64,000 nt of DNA from Streptosporangiaceae bacterium NEAU-GS5 (GCA_017592665.1 JAGFNW010000010.1:124001-188000), one strand, 5' to 3'. Counted from the first letter of the stretch, positions 19,074 through 28,783 are shown. Notes: generated by a model not told the origin, from the sequence alone. Made by a program: numbers and translations.

Positions 19074-19874
19074 ATGCGAAAGGCGGTGACGTGTGGCGTC
19101 CTGGCCGGTGCGATGCTCGTGGCCGGAATCCAGCCGGTGAATGCGGCCGACCGCGAATTCCGCGCGAAGCTGACCACGAAACTACGCCACTATCTCGGCG
19201 AAAAACCGGTCACCGTCGCGGTCCGCGACCTGTCGACCGGGATCACCTACGTCTACAACCCACGACTGCGGGTCGCGACCGCCAGCGTGGTCAAGGTCGA
19301 GATCCTGATTGGCCTGCTGCTCAAAGCCCAGCAAGCCCACCGCCGGCTCACCACCACGGAAAAGGCCCTCGCCGTACGCATGATCGAACACAGCGACAAC
19401 GACGCGGCCACCGCCCTCTACAACCGGGTCGGCGGCGCCGACGCCATGGCCTGGACCGGCCGCAAACTGGCCCTCAAAAACACCACACCAGGCCCACCCG
19501 GCTACTGGGGCGCCACCACGACCAGCGCCACCGACCAGATCACCATCCTGGCCGCACTGACCACGACCAAGACCCCCCTCACCACAACCAACCGCCGCTA
19601 CGTGCTCCACCTCATGTCCAACGTGACACCCGGCCAAGACTGGGGCGTCAGCGCAGCCGCCGAAAAAGCCGGAAAAGCCAGCAAACACGACACAATCGCC
19701 CTGAAAAACGGATGGCTGGCCCGCGACGCCGACGGCGGCCGCTGGACCATCAACTCCATCGGCAAAGTCGGCAACCTGCTCATCGCCGTACTGTCCAGCG
19801 GAAACTCCACCATGACCGCAGGCGTCCACACCGTCGAACACGTGGCCGCCATCGTCGCCGGAGCGCTCCCCTAG
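19074..19874 (+). CDS. secreted serine hydrolase, class A beta-lactamase-like (copy 1)
   Basis: 266 residues, Sec signal (1 to about 25, ending VNA). Penicillin-binding motifs: SVVK (Ser71, Lys74), SDN (107-109), and KNG (211-213) in place of KTG. The omega-loop ExxLN Glu that deacylates penicillin in class A enzymes is not visible, so antibiotic hydrolysis is doubtful. A cell-wall peptidase or esterase role, or binding without turnover, is more likely. The ATG at 19074 fits the signal peptide. It is nearly identical to the lipoprotein version at 20429-21367 from residue 24 onward. Confidence 0.8.
   Translation: MRKAVTCGVLAGAMLVAGIQPVNAADREFRAKLTTKLRHYLGEKPVTVAVRDLSTGITYVYNPRLRVATASVVKVEILIGLLLKAQQAHRRLTTTEKALAVRMIEHSDNDAATALYNRVGGADAMAWTGRKLALKNTTPGPPGYWGATTTSATDQITILAALTTTKTPLTTTNRRYVLHLMSNVTPGQDWGVSAAAEKAGKASKHDTIALKNGWLARDADGGRWTINSIGKVGNLLIAVLSSGNSTMTAGVHTVEHVAAIVAGALP
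19143..19865 (+). repeat. long direct repeat, copy 1 (serine hydrolase body)
   Basis: About 720 bp nearly identical to 20640-21344. The match starts just after the export signal and ends just before the stop. Copy 1 has 18 extra bases (near 19668-19690) that encode six residues missing from copy 2. Confidence 0.9.
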
Positions 19875-19877
19875 CGT

Positions 19878-20186
19878 TCACCACGGAGCCATCGGAGCGG
19901 GCACGGGCGACGGGGAAGGCATCCGGCCGGGCGTGGGCGGAAGCGGACCCCACATCGAGAGCAGCCCGGCGATGATCGCCAGCAGCACGATGGTCAGGGC
20001 GACGGTCAGCGCGATGGTCGACCCGATCGTGATCACGAACGACGCCGGCGTCCTCGGTCCTGCGGCCTGGCGCGGCGCCCCCGGAAGGTCGACGACCCGA
20101 GGCCGCCCGCTGGTGATCGCGACCTGAGGTCGTGCTCTGGTGATCGTGACCTGAGGCCGTGCTCTGGTGATCGTGGCCTGTGACAT
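19878..20186 (-). CDS. small membrane protein with N-terminal repeats
   Basis: 102 residues from ATG 20184-20186, with an ideal AGGAGG 6 bases upstream; this decides the start over an upstream GTG. The N-terminus repeats ATITRARPQV two to three times, from 27- to 30-bp DNA repeats. One membrane helix (about residues 50-78, VITIGSTIALTVALTIVLLA) and a Pro-rich tail follow. It lies between the two serine hydrolase copies on the other strand. Function unknown. The spacer 20187-20428 is a divergent promoter region with no gene. Confidence 0.6.
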   Translation of the reverse strand: MSQATITRARPQVTITRARPQVAITSGRPRVVDLPGAPRQAAGPRTPASFVITIGSTIALTVALTIVLLAIIAGLLSMWGPLPPTPGRMPSPSPVPAPMAPW

Positions 20187-20428
20187 GGCGTTCCTCCTGG
20201 GTCGATGCCGTCTGTCCGCCATCGACTTCGATGGTCCGCTCGCGCATGTTCAGGCGGATCCGGGGCGCCCCTCGAAGCAGGCAAGGGATAACCCCATTCA
20301 CGGCCGGTCGAGACCGGGTCCGTGGCGGAGCTCCGATCAGCCGGATCGCCCCGCGGAGAGCGCTTTCCTGCGCGGAACGGCGTGTCACGCCCCCTTTTTC
20401 GCGGGCCACGTAGCGACAGGAATGGAAA

Positions 20429-21367
20429 ATGTCAGGACGTCTTTTCGCCGTGATCGTCACGGCGACTCTTCTCGCATGCGTCGGATGCTCGCAGACACCG
20501 CCGTCACCGGCCGCCATCAAGAGCTCGCCCGCTCCCCAGGGCGCCGTCATCGAAAACAACGGACAGCTCCTATCGAGGTTCGAGCTGTCCGCGATCGTGC
20601 TGCCCGGCGGCAAGGTGGGCAGCGGCCATCTCGTCAATGCGGCGGAACGCGAATTCCGCGCGAAACTGACCACGAAACTACGCCACTATCTCGGCGAAAA
20701 ACCGGTCACCGTCGCGGTCCGCGACCTGTCGACCGGGATCACCTACACCTACAACCCACGACTGCGGGTCGCGACCGCCAGCGTGGTCAAGGTCGAGATC
20801 CTGATCGGCCTGCTGCTCAAAGCCCAGCAAGCCCACCGCCGGCTCACCACCACGGAAAAGGCCCTCGCCATACGCATGATCGAACACAGCGACAACGACG
20901 CGGCCACCGCCCTCTACAACCGAGTCGGCGGCGCCGACGGCATGGCCTGGACCGGCCGCAAACTGGCCCTCAAAAACACCAACCCAGGCCCACCCGGCTA
21001 CTGGGGCGCCACCACGACCAGCGCCACCGACCAGATCACCATCCTGGCCGCGCTCACCACGACCAAGACCCCCCTCACCACAACCAACCGCCGCTACGTG
21101 CTCCACCTCATGTCCAACGTGACACCCGGCCAAGACTGGGGCGTCAGCGCAGCCGCGAGCAGACACGACACAATCGCCCTGAAAAACGGATGGCTGGCCC
21201 GCGACGCCGACGGCGGCCGCTGGACCGTCAACTCCATCGGCAAAGTCGGCAACCTGCTCATCGCCGTACTGTCCAGCGGAAACTCCACCATGACCGCAGG
21301 CGTCCACACCGTCGAACACGTGGCCGCCACCGTCGCCGGACAGATCAGGCCCGCCCCGGCAGAATGA
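20429..21367 (+). CDS. lipoprotein serine hydrolase, class A beta-lactamase-like (copy 2)
   Basis: 312 residues. Lipobox ACVGC (Cys20) after MSGRLFAVIVTATLL, then a 45-residue spacer unlike copy 1, then the same hydrolase body with SVVK, SDN and KNG and without an obvious deacylating Glu. It differs from copy 1 by a six-residue deletion and a few substitutions (for example TYTYN for TYVYN). It should be anchored to the outer face of the membrane, whereas copy 1 is released. The last codons overlap the 3' end of the convergent histidine kinase gene by 23 bp. Confidence 0.82.
   Translation: MSGRLFAVIVTATLLACVGCSQTPPSPAAIKSSPAPQGAVIENNGQLLSRFELSAIVLPGGKVGSGHLVNAAEREFRAKLTTKLRHYLGEKPVTVAVRDLSTGITYTYNPRLRVATASVVKVEILIGLLLKAQQAHRRLTTTEKALAIRMIEHSDNDAATALYNRVGGADGMAWTGRKLALKNTNPGPPGYWGATTTSATDQITILAALTTTKTPLTTTNRRYVLHLMSNVTPGQDWGVSAAASRHDTIALKNGWLARDADGGRWTVNSIGKVGNLLIAVLSSGNSTMTAGVHTVEHVAATVAGQIRPAPAE
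20640..21344 (+). repeat. long direct repeat, copy 2 (serine hydrolase body)
   Basis: Partner of 19143-19865, lacking 18 bp. Near identity at silent sites points to a recent duplication or ongoing gene conversion. Confidence 0.9.
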
Positions 21368-22769
21368 CGCGGGCGAGTGTGCCGCCGCCGGGGGCGGGGG
21401 CCAGCGTGACCTCTCCCCCGGCATCGCGTACGGCCTGGGCCACGATGGCGAGGCCCAGGCCCGACCCCGGCAGGCTGCGGGCCGACGGAGAGCGCCAGAA
21501 CCGCTCGAACACGTGCGGCAGCTCGTCTTCGGCGATGCCGGGCCCCCGGTCGCGGATGGTCAGCTCGCCCTCCTTGAGGCGGACCGTGATCTCGCCTTCG
21601 GACGGGCTGAACTTCACGGCGTTGTCGAGCAGATTGACCACCGCCCGGGTCAGGCCGCGCGCGTCGCCGTGCACGGTCCACGGCGACAGGTCCACGTCGA
21701 GGTGCAGGCCCGGGCCGCGGCGCCGGGCCCGCTCCACGGCCGACCCGACGACCTCCTGGAAGTCGACGTCGGCCGACAGCGCCCCGGTTTCGGCCGACCT
21801 GGTCAGCTCCAGCAGGTCGCCGATCAGGCTGGACATCTCCTCGAACTGCTCTTTCACGCTGACCAGCAGCCGGCGCTTGGTCTCGGGTTCGAGCGGGCGG
21901 CCGGAGTTCTCGCTGCGCAGCAGCAGCTCGATGTTGGTGCGCAGGCTCGTCAGCGGGGTGCGCAGCTCGTGCCCCGCGTCGGAGACCAGCTGCCGCTGCC
22001 GGTCGCGCGAGTTGGACAGGGCGGCCGTCATCGTGTTGAACGACTGGCTGAGCCGGGCGATCTCGTCCGATCCGGTCACGGGGATCCGTACGTCGAGATC
22101 CTCGGTCTTGGCCACGTGCTCGACCGCGCCCGTGAGGCGGCCCACGGGGCGCAGGGCCGTACGGGCCAGCCAGAGACCGGACAGGGCGGCCCCGAGCACG
22201 CCGAGCGCGGCCACCACGCCGAGGATGATGCCGAGCGATCGCAGCGCCGCGTCCATGTCCTCGGTGGAACGGAACGTCATGACCGCCATCGGCTCGGTGA
22301 TGACCACATGGTCGTAGTCGTGCCGGTTGGGCGGGCCCGGCTGGTATGTGCGTGTGGACGCGTAAACGGCGGTGCCGTCGGCGGTCACGGCGTTGCGCTC
22401 CACGGGCTTTCCGGGCGAGCCGGCCGGCCGGACCAGCGCCCGCTCGGCCGCCGTCGGGGTGATCAGGGCGCTGTCGGTCCCGCAGACCGTGCCGTCGGCC
22501 AGGATGAGCTGCAGCTCGCGCCCGGCCGGGTCGTACACATGGCGCGGCGGCATGAGCTCGCTCCCGCCCGTCTGCTTGGCCTGGCAGTACCTCAGCATGT
22601 CGCCGATCACCATGTCCGGCAGGTCGTACTGCTCGACCGACTCACGGATCTGGCGTTCGAGCAGGCCGCGCACGCTGAGCCAGCTGGCGACCGCGCCGAC
22701 CGCGATCGCGACGGCGACGGCCGCGGCGATCAGGATCGTGAGGCGCGTGCGCAGGCTGAGACGGGTCAC
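21345..22769 (-). CDS. sensor histidine kinase, MprB-like
   Basis: 474 residues from GTG 22767-22769, 10 bases after the response-regulator stop. TM1 (about 11-30), an extracellular sensor loop (31-175), TM2 (about 180-202), HAMP (203-255), HisKA with His267 in SDAGHELRTPLTSL, and an HATPase domain (NLLDNAVKFSP, RDRGPGIAEDELPHVFERF, GSGLGLAIV). It phosphorylates the OmpR-type regulator encoded upstream; the closest known type is the MprAB cell-envelope stress pair. The signal it senses is not shown by the sequence. Confidence 0.88.
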   Translation of the reverse strand: MTRLSLRTRLTILIAAAVAVAIAVGAVASWLSVRGLLERQIRESVEQYDLPDMVIGDMLRYCQAKQTGGSELMPPRHVYDPAGRELQLILADGTVCGTDSALITPTAAERALVRPAGSPGKPVERNAVTADGTAVYASTRTYQPGPPNRHDYDHVVITEPMAVMTFRSTEDMDAALRSLGIILGVVAALGVLGAALSGLWLARTALRPVGRLTGAVEHVAKTEDLDVRIPVTGSDEIARLSQSFNTMTAALSNSRDRQRQLVSDAGHELRTPLTSLRTNIELLLRSENSGRPLEPETKRRLLVSVKEQFEEMSSLIGDLLELTRSAETGALSADVDFQEVVGSAVERARRRGPGLHLDVDLSPWTVHGDARGLTRAVVNLLDNAVKFSPSEGEITVRLKEGELTIRDRGPGIAEDELPHVFERFWRSPSARSLPGSGLGLAIVAQAVRDAGGEVTLAPAPGGGTLARVILPGRA

Positions 22770-22779
22770 GGAGAACAGC

Positions 22780-23478
22780 TCACTGAGGGGTCCGCAGGGC
22801 GTACCCCACGCCGCGCACCGTGTGGATGAGCCGAGGCTCGTCGCCGGCCTCGGTCTTGCGGCGCAGATACATGACGTACACGTCGAGCGAGTTCGACGAC
22901 GGCTCGAAGTCGAAGCCCCAGACCTGGCTGAGGATCTGCTCGCGGGTGAGCACCTGGCGCGGGTGCGCGAGGAACAGCTCAAGCAGCAGATATTCGGTGC
23001 GGGTCAGGTCGAGCCTCCGGTCGCCGCGGGTGACCTCGCGGGTCGTGGTGTCCATCTGGAGGTCGGCGAAGGCCAGCAGGTCGGCGGCGGCCGGCGCGGC
23101 GAGGGCGCTGCGCCGCAGCAGCGCGCGCACCCGGGCCAGCAGCTCGTCCAGCTCGAACGGCTTGACCAGGTAGTCGTCGGCGCCGGCGTCCAGCCCGGAC
23201 ACCCGGTCGCCGACCGCGTCGCGGGCCGTGAGCATGAGGATCGGCAGGTGGTTGCCGGCCTGGCGGAGCCGGCGGCAGGTGGTCAGGCCGTCGAGCCGCG
23301 GCATCATGACGTCGAGCAGCACGGCGTCGAACTGCTCGCGGGCCAGCATGTCGAGCGCCGCCTGGCCGTCGGCCGCCGTGGTGACCTTGTAGCCCTCGTA
23401 TTCGAGGCTGCTCTGCAGCGCGTCGCGCAGCGCGGGCTCGTCGTCGACCACCAGCAGGTGCGCACCCTCTTCGTTCAC
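22780..23478 (-). CDS. OmpR/PhoB-family response regulator, MprA-like
   Basis: 232 residues from GTG 23476-23478. Receiver domain with DDE (12-14), phospho-acceptor Asp56 in VLLDVMMP, the conserved Thr/Ala and Lys of [12 protein letters not shown] and [12 protein letters not shown]. The winged-helix output domain (about 135-228) has [24 protein letters not shown] and [11 protein letters not shown]-like segments ending [10 protein letters not shown]. It is first in a two-gene operon with the kinase at 21345-22769. Confidence 0.92.
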   Translation of the reverse strand: MNEEGAHLLVVDDEPALRDALQSSLEYEGYKVTTAADGQAALDMLAREQFDAVLLDVMMPRLDGLTTCRRLRQAGNHLPILMLTARDAVGDRVSGLDAGADDYLVKPFELDELLARVRALLRRSALAAPAAADLLAFADLQMDTTTREVTRGDRRLDLTRTEYLLLELFLAHPRQVLTREQILSQVWGFDFEPSSNSLDVYVMYLRRKTEAGDEPRLIHTVRGVGYALRTPQ

Positions 23479-23512
23479 GCTCTCACGGTAGCCGCCGCCT
23501 ATGAGAAAGCGA

Positions 23513-25003
23513 TTAAGCGCGAGTGAGGACGGCCATGGCCGCGTTGTGGCCGGGGATGCCGCTGACCCCGCCGCCGCGCCGGGCCGCCGCCCCGCACAAA
23601 AGGATCTTCTCGTACGGAGTCTCCACGCCCCACGGCCCGCTGCCGTCTTCGGCGTACGGCCACGACAGGTCGCGGTGGAAGATGTGGCCGCCCGGCAGCC
23701 CGGCGTCGTGCTCCAGGTCGACCGGGGTCTTGGCCTCCAGGCAGGTGACGCCGTCGACGGTCAGCAGGCAGTCTTCGATCGGCTCGGCGAGCACCGTGTT
23801 GATCGACATCAGCGTGCGGCGTACGGCCTCGTCCTTGGCCTCGGGGCTGGTGAACAGGCGGCGCGGCATGTGCAGGCCGAACAGCGTCATCGTCTGCGCG
23901 CCCGACTCCCGAAGCTCCGCACCGAGGATGGACGGGTCGGTGAGCGAGTGGCAGTAGACCTCGGCGGGCGGCAGCGCCGGGATCTCGCCCCCGGCCGCCT
24001 GCGCGTACGCGACGGCGAGCTGATCGCGGCTCTCGTTGATGTGGAAGGTGCCGCTGAAGGCGGCCTCGGCCGACACCTCGGGGTCCCGGAGCCGGGGCAG
24101 CCGCGAGAGCACCATGTTGATCTTCAGCTGGGCACCCTCGCCGGCCTCGCCCAGCCCGACGGCGGCCGGAGGCGCGTTGACCAGCACGTGATCGGCCCCG
24201 GCCACGTGCTCGTGGCCGTCGAGGGTGAAGGTGACCTGGCCCGAAGGGTCGATGTGCAGGACTTCCGCGCCCAGGCGGATCTCGGCGCCGCGGCGGGTGG
24301 CGATGTCGGCGAGGGCGCCGGTGACCGCGCCCATGCCGCCGACGGGGACGTTCCAGTCGCCCGTGCCGTCGCCGATCACGTGGTAGAGGAAGCAGCGGTT
24401 GGCCAGCAGGTCGGTGTCCGGATCGGCGAACGTGCCGATCAGGGAGTCGGTCAGGACCACGCCGCGGACCAGGTCGTGGTCGAACCGCTCGGCGACCGCC
24501 TCGCCGATGGGGCGCTCGAACAGGTCCTTCCACGCCTGGTCGCCGACCGCGGCCTTGAGGTCCGTGCGCGAGGGGAGCGGCTCGAGCAGGGTCGGCGCGA
24601 CGGCCTGGGCGACGGCGGCCGTCATGGCGTAGAAGTCGCGCCAGGCCACCAGGTCGCGGCTGCCGCCGGTGACCGCCGCGAACGAGGCGGCCGTGCGCGC
24701 CGCGTCGCCGTTGTCGACCAGCAGGCCCGTGTCGCCCACCGGGGTGTACGACGCGTAGCGGCGGCGGCGCAGCTCGACGCCGAGGCCGAGGTCTTTGGCG
24801 ATCTTCGTGGGCAGCAGGCTCACGAGGTAGGAGTAGCGCGACAGCCGGGCGTCCACGCCGGGGAAGGCCCGCGCCGACACGGCCAGCCCGCCCACGTGAT
24901 CCAGCCGCTCGAGGACCAGCACCCGGCGCCCGGCCCCGGCCAGATAGGCGGCCGCGGTGAGCCCATTGTGCCCGCCTCCGACGATAATGGCGTCATAGCG
25001 CAT
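23513..25003 (-). CDS. FAD-dependent oxidoreductase, phytoene-desaturase/PYROXD2-like
   Basis: 496 residues from ATG 25001-25003; a GTG two codons earlier is equally possible. N-terminal FAD Rossmann motif [28 protein letters not shown], a middle segment with [23 protein letters not shown], and a C-terminal [34 protein letters not shown] matching the carotenoid desaturase/isomerase superfamily. No carotenoid genes are near, so a PYROXD2-like role is as likely as a desaturase. It stands alone, divergent from the pseudouridine genes. Confidence 0.8.
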   Translation of the reverse strand: MRYDAIIVGGGHNGLTAAAYLAGAGRRVLVLERLDHVGGLAVSARAFPGVDARLSRYSYLVSLLPTKIAKDLGLGVELRRRRYASYTPVGDTGLLVDNGDAARTAASFAAVTGGSRDLVAWRDFYAMTAAVAQAVAPTLLEPLPSRTDLKAAVGDQAWKDLFERPIGEAVAERFDHDLVRGVVLTDSLIGTFADPDTDLLANRCFLYHVIGDGTGDWNVPVGGMGAVTGALADIATRRGAEIRLGAEVLHIDPSGQVTFTLDGHEHVAGADHVLVNAPPAAVGLGEAGEGAQLKINMVLSRLPRLRDPEVSAEAAFSGTFHINESRDQLAVAYAQAAGGEIPALPPAEVYCHSLTDPSILGAELRESGAQTMTLFGLHMPRRLFTSPEAKDEAVRRTLMSINTVLAEPIEDCLLTVDGVTCLEAKTPVDLEHDAGLPGGHIFHRDLSWPYAEDGSGPWGVETPYEKILLCGAAARRGGGVSGIPGHNAAMAVLTRA

Positions 25004-25100
25004 TCTCACACTCTAATCGCGGTTTGACTGATCAGCGACTCAGGAGTGCGAAGCTAGTCGAAATACCGTTTTGCCCCAGACCGTCGTGAGGAGAGAACGC

Positions 25101-26009
25101 ATGCCCACCCCGCCCGTCGTCCTGTCCGGTGAGGTCGCCGACGCCCTGACCTACGGGCGCCCGGTCGTAGCCCTGGAGTCCACGATCATCTCGCACGGAC
25201 TCCCGCAGCCGCGCAACCTCGAGGTGGCCCGCGAGCTTGAGGGGATCGTCCGCGAGGGCGGGGCCGTGCCGGCCACGATCGCCGTGCTCGACGGCGTGCC
25301 GCGGGTCGGTTTGGACAAGGACGACCTGGAGCGGATCGCCACCGAGCCGGGGCTGCGCAAGCTGGGCTTCCGCGACCTCGCCGCGGCGGCCGGGCTGGGG
25401 GCGAGCGGCGCGACGACGGTCTCGGCCACGGCGTTCCTGGCCGCGCGCGCCGGGATCCGGGTCTTCGCGACGGGCGGGCTCGGCGGCGTGCACCGGGGCT
25501 GGACCAGCGAGCAGGACGAGTCGGCCGACATCGACATGCTGAGCCGTACGCGGATCACGGTCGTGTGCGCGGGCGTCAAGTCGATCCTCGACGTCCCGGC
25601 CACGCTTCAGCGGCTGGAGACCCGGCAGGTCACCGTCGTCGGCTACCAGACGGACCAGTTCCCGGGCTTCTACCTGCATTCGAGCGGGCTGCCGATGGAG
25701 TGGCGGATCGAGACGCCGGAGGAGGCCGCCGCGATCATGCGGGCGCAGCGGCTGATCGGCGGCCCCGAGACCGCGCTCGTGGTGGCCAACCCCGTGCCCG
25801 CCGGACAGCAGCTCGACCCTGAGCTGCACGACCGCGTCCTCGCCGAGGCGCTCGCCGCCGCCGGCGAGCAGGAAGTGAGCGGCCCGGCGATCACCCCTTT
25901 CCTCCTCGACTATCTCGTTCGCGGCACCGAAGGGCGGTCGCTGGAAGCCAATCTGGCCGCCGTCCGTGGGAACACGCGACTGGCGGCGGCGATCACCGTG
26001 GCGGCCTGA
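25101..26009 (+). CDS. psuG: pseudouridine-5'-phosphate glycosidase
   Basis: 302 residues from ATG 25101 with GAGGAG upstream. Indigoidine-synthase-A-like fold: VALESTIISHGLPQPRN at the N-terminus, GASGATTVSATAFLAARAGIRVFATGGLGGVHRG, and NPVPAGQQLD near the end are all family signatures. It splits pseudouridine 5'-phosphate into uracil and ribose 5-phosphate. The next gene, a PfkB kinase, overlaps it by one base (TGATG), so the pair forms the pseudouridine salvage pathway. Confidence 0.93.
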   Translation: MPTPPVVLSGEVADALTYGRPVVALESTIISHGLPQPRNLEVARELEGIVREGGAVPATIAVLDGVPRVGLDKDDLERIATEPGLRKLGFRDLAAAAGLGASGATTVSATAFLAARAGIRVFATGGLGGVHRGWTSEQDESADIDMLSRTRITVVCAGVKSILDVPATLQRLETRQVTVVGYQTDQFPGFYLHSSGLPMEWRIETPEEAAAIMRAQRLIGGPETALVVANPVPAGQQLDPELHDRVLAEALAAAGEQEVSGPAITPFLLDYLVRGTEGRSLEANLAAVRGNTRLAAAITVAA

Positions 26010-26929
26010 TGGGCCTGCTCGTCATCGGTGACGTCGCGACCGACGTCGTGGCCCGCCACGGCGGCCCGGTCGAGCCGGGCACCGACACCGCCGCCGACAT
26101 CGTGCTGCGGCCGGGCGGATCGGGGGCCAACACGGCCGCCTGGGCCGTGGCGCTCGGCGCCGACGCCCGCCTGCTGGCCCGGGCCGGTTACGACACCGCG
26201 GGCTGGCACCTCGCCGAGCTGACCAGGGCCGGGGTCACGTCGGAGCTGCGGGTGGACGACCGCCACCCGACCGCCGTCGTGATCTCCCTGGTCGACGCCA
26301 CGGGCGAGCGCACGTTCCTGACCAACCGGGGCGCCGGCGCCCGGATCGGCATCGAAGACTGGTCGGACGACCTGCTCGCCGGTGTGCGCCTGCTGCACGT
26401 GTCGGGCTACACGCTGTTCGCCGACAGCGGGTTGCGGCTGGTCAGGCATGCCGTGGACGCGGCGCTCGCGGCCGGCGCCACGGTGAGCGTGGATCCGGCC
26501 TCGACCGGATTCCTGCGCGAGTTCGGCCCGGCCCGGTTCGCGCGTGAGACCCGGGGCGCGTCGATCATCCTGCCCAATCTCGCCGAGGCGCTGCTGCTGA
26601 CGGGCGCGGCCGCCGCCGAGCCCGCCGCGCAGGCGCTGAGCGCCGCGTACGGCACGGCCGTGGTGAAGTTGGGAGCGGAGGGGGCGCTGCTGGCCGTGGA
26701 GGGGCGTATCGTGGCGCGTGCGGCAAGTCCAGTGCGAGAGGTGGTCGACTCCACGGGCGCGGGCGACGCGTTCGCGGCCGGCTTCCTCGCGGCGCTGCTG
26801 TCCGGGTCCGATCCAGCGGCGGCGCTTCAGAAAGGTTGTGACGCGGGCGCAACGGCGGTCGCGCAGGTGGGCGGCCGTCCGGCGGCCCACGGCGGGCCGA
26901 TCGGCTTCGCTAGACCTTTACCCTATTGA
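26009..26929 (+). CDS. psuK: PfkB-family kinase, probable pseudouridine kinase
   Basis: 306 residues. Ribokinase fold with GGSGANTAAWAVALGADARLLARAG near the N-terminus and the anion-hole signature DSTGAGDAFAAGFLAAL near the C-terminus (the Asp of GAGD is the base). Coupling to psuG by a TGATG overlap supports pseudouridine as substrate; the fold alone would also fit other sugar or nucleoside kinases. Confidence 0.82.
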   Translation: MGLLVIGDVATDVVARHGGPVEPGTDTAADIVLRPGGSGANTAAWAVALGADARLLARAGYDTAGWHLAELTRAGVTSELRVDDRHPTAVVISLVDATGERTFLTNRGAGARIGIEDWSDDLLAGVRLLHVSGYTLFADSGLRLVRHAVDAALAAGATVSVDPASTGFLREFGPARFARETRGASIILPNLAEALLLTGAAAAEPAAQALSAAYGTAVVKLGAEGALLAVEGRIVARAASPVREVVDSTGAGDAFAAGFLAALLSGSDPAAALQKGCDAGATAVAQVGGRPAAHGGPIGFARPLPY

Positions 26930-27004
26930 CACCAATTGATAGCTTGCGGCGTAAGCTGCACCATTAGCAACACGCGTCACTCGTCGGGAGGGTGCGGTCA
27001 ACTG

Positions 27005-28783
27005 ATGGACGCAGAATCTACGATCTGCCTCAGCGATATGGTGCCGGCGCTGCGCTGGAGCCGTCCTCAGCAGGTTGCCGACGTGCTCGCCGACCCACGG
27101 ATGCCCGAGGGCTGGTGGGGTTCGGTGACCCTCGGCCGGGTGCTCCAGACGTTCGGCGTCGAGTGGCTGTCCGACCGTCTTTCCCGGCTGGCCACCAGCC
27201 GCTGGGATCACCTGGCCCTCACCGACGTGATCCCCGCGATCCAGGTCCACTCGGTCGACCCGGCGCTGACCGGCTGGCCGGCGCCCGACCGTGCCATGGT
27301 CAGCGGGCTCGGCGGCTGGCACCGGCTGCGCCGCCTGACCCCGGCCGACCTCCGCACGCCGACCACGTCCCCCGAGGCCGTGCTGGCGATCGTGTTCCGC
27401 GAGATCCTGAACCACGTGCGCGCCACCCTGACCGAGCGCCCGCCGGCCGAGGCGGCGCCCGCCGCGCGGCCCGCCGCTGCGCCGTCCATGGCTCCGCCCA
27501 TGGCGCCCACCACGACGACCACAGGCCCGTTCCCCGCCCAGCCCGGCATCCCGACGACGACCGGGCCCATCCCCACACCGGCGACCACCACCGGCCCCTT
27601 CCCGGCCGCCACGACCACCGGCCCGCTCTCGGCGCCGGTGTTCAGCACCGACACGCCGCCGCGCGGCATGCCCGCGGTCTCCGCCGTGCCGCCCCCGCCG
27701 CCGCCGGCCCCGGTCCCGCCGCCCCCCTCGATGGCCGAGCACCCCATGGTCGCCCTGGTGGACAGCGTCTTCCGCGACTGGGATCCGCTGGCCAAGGCGG
27801 TCGCTGTCGATCGGCTGTTCGCGGCCGAGCCGGTCAGCCTCCGCGGGCTGGCGCACCGCCTCAACGTCGACCGCGAGCTGCTGTCGGCCGCGCAGCGCGC
27901 CGCCGAGGAGCGCGTCCTCACCTGGTTGCGCTCCCCCGACTCGGCCGCGCTCACCGGCCACCTGTTCGGCCTGACCGAGTGGCTCGGCGCGGCCGCCACG
28001 CAGGACCAGCTCATCGGGGCCGACCCGTCCCATCCGGTCGAGGTTCCGACGCTGGGCACGCCGCTGTGGCGGGTGCTGGTGACGCTGATGCCCGACCGGC
28101 GGCTCCAGGACGGCTGGCTGGTCGTCGGCGACCTCGCCGGGCTGCGCGAGCGCACCCGGCGGATGGTGGCCTCCCACTCTCCCGACTCCGACGTCATCGA
28201 GCTGCTCGGCCAGCTCGGGATCCGCGCGCACTCGGCCAAGGCCTGGCTCGACGCGGTGCCACAGGGTCCCTCCATCCCCGCCTACGAAGAGGAGGACAAG
28301 ATCACCCCCCTGCCGCGACGCACACCCGGCGCGAACGGCCACTCCTCGCATCGCAACGGTGTGCCCATCCCGTCCCAGGCGAACAACGGACCCGACCCCG
28401 CGACGGCCCGGGCCGCGCTCAACGCGCTGAGCACGTCGGCGCAGCGGCCTCCGCTCAGCCCGCACCTCGTGCCGGGGCCCCGGGTGGCGTCCAGCCCGGC
28501 CTCCGACCCGCGGCGCTGGCAGCGGATCGACGTCACCAGCGGTCATCTGCGGGGCGAGCCGGTCGCCGTGCCCGAGAACTACGCGGCCCAGCTCGGCATG
28601 CGGCCCGGCACGCTGCTGTCGGTCACCGGTCCCGGCGACAACGCGGTCGTGCTGGTCTGGCGCGACCGGCAGCCGGTGTTCGACTCGCTGCAGCCGGTGC
28701 TGATGCGGCTGAACGCGCGGCCCGGCGACGCCGTCTACGTGACCGTCGACGGATATCGGCTGGACGCGCAGATCACGTCTTGA
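27005..28783 (+). CDS. large protein of unknown function with a Pro/Thr-rich linker
   Basis: 592 residues from ATG 27005, with GGGAGGG 11 bases upstream. The N-terminal 150 residues are helical (SDMVPALRWSRPQQVADVLADPRMPEGWW). A linker of about 100 residues follows with TTTTTGPFPAQP, TTTGPIP and poly-Pro. A second helical region (about 245-420) contains LRGLAHRLNVDRELLSAAQRAAEERVLTWL, which looks like an HTH from sigma region 4, and a C-terminal region (about 500-592) looks like a small beta barrel. No signal peptide or membrane helix. I do not recognise the family. A TTGACA lies at 26926, but no well-spaced -10 was found. Confidence 0.7.
   Translation: MDAESTICLSDMVPALRWSRPQQVADVLADPRMPEGWWGSVTLGRVLQTFGVEWLSDRLSRLATSRWDHLALTDVIPAIQVHSVDPALTGWPAPDRAMVSGLGGWHRLRRLTPADLRTPTTSPEAVLAIVFREILNHVRATLTERPPAEAAPAARPAAAPSMAPPMAPTTTTTGPFPAQPGIPTTTGPIPTPATTTGPFPAATTTGPLSAPVFSTDTPPRGMPAVSAVPPPPPPAPVPPPPSMAEHPMVALVDSVFRDWDPLAKAVAVDRLFAAEPVSLRGLAHRLNVDRELLSAAQRAAEERVLTWLRSPDSAALTGHLFGLTEWLGAAATQDQLIGADPSHPVEVPTLGTPLWRVLVTLMPDRRLQDGWLVVGDLAGLRERTRRMVASHSPDSDVIELLGQLGIRAHSAKAWLDAVPQGPSIPAYEEEDKITPLPRRTPGANGHSSHRNGVPIPSQANNGPDPATARAALNALSTSAQRPPLSPHLVPGPRVASSPASDPRRWQRIDVTSGHLRGEPVAVPENYAAQLGMRPGTLLSVTGPGDNAVVLVWRDRQPVFDSLQPVLMRLNARPGDAVYVTVDGYRLDAQITS

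Noticed and set aside
19143-21344. Assembly duplication artefact
   Set aside because: The copies differ by an 18-bp indel and several bases, and their 5' ends are unrelated, which favours a real duplication.
26926-26960. Promoter TTGACA upstream of the unknown gene at 27005
   Set aside because: The nearest TANNNT-like -10 (TAAGCT) is about 20 bp away, too far for a confident call.
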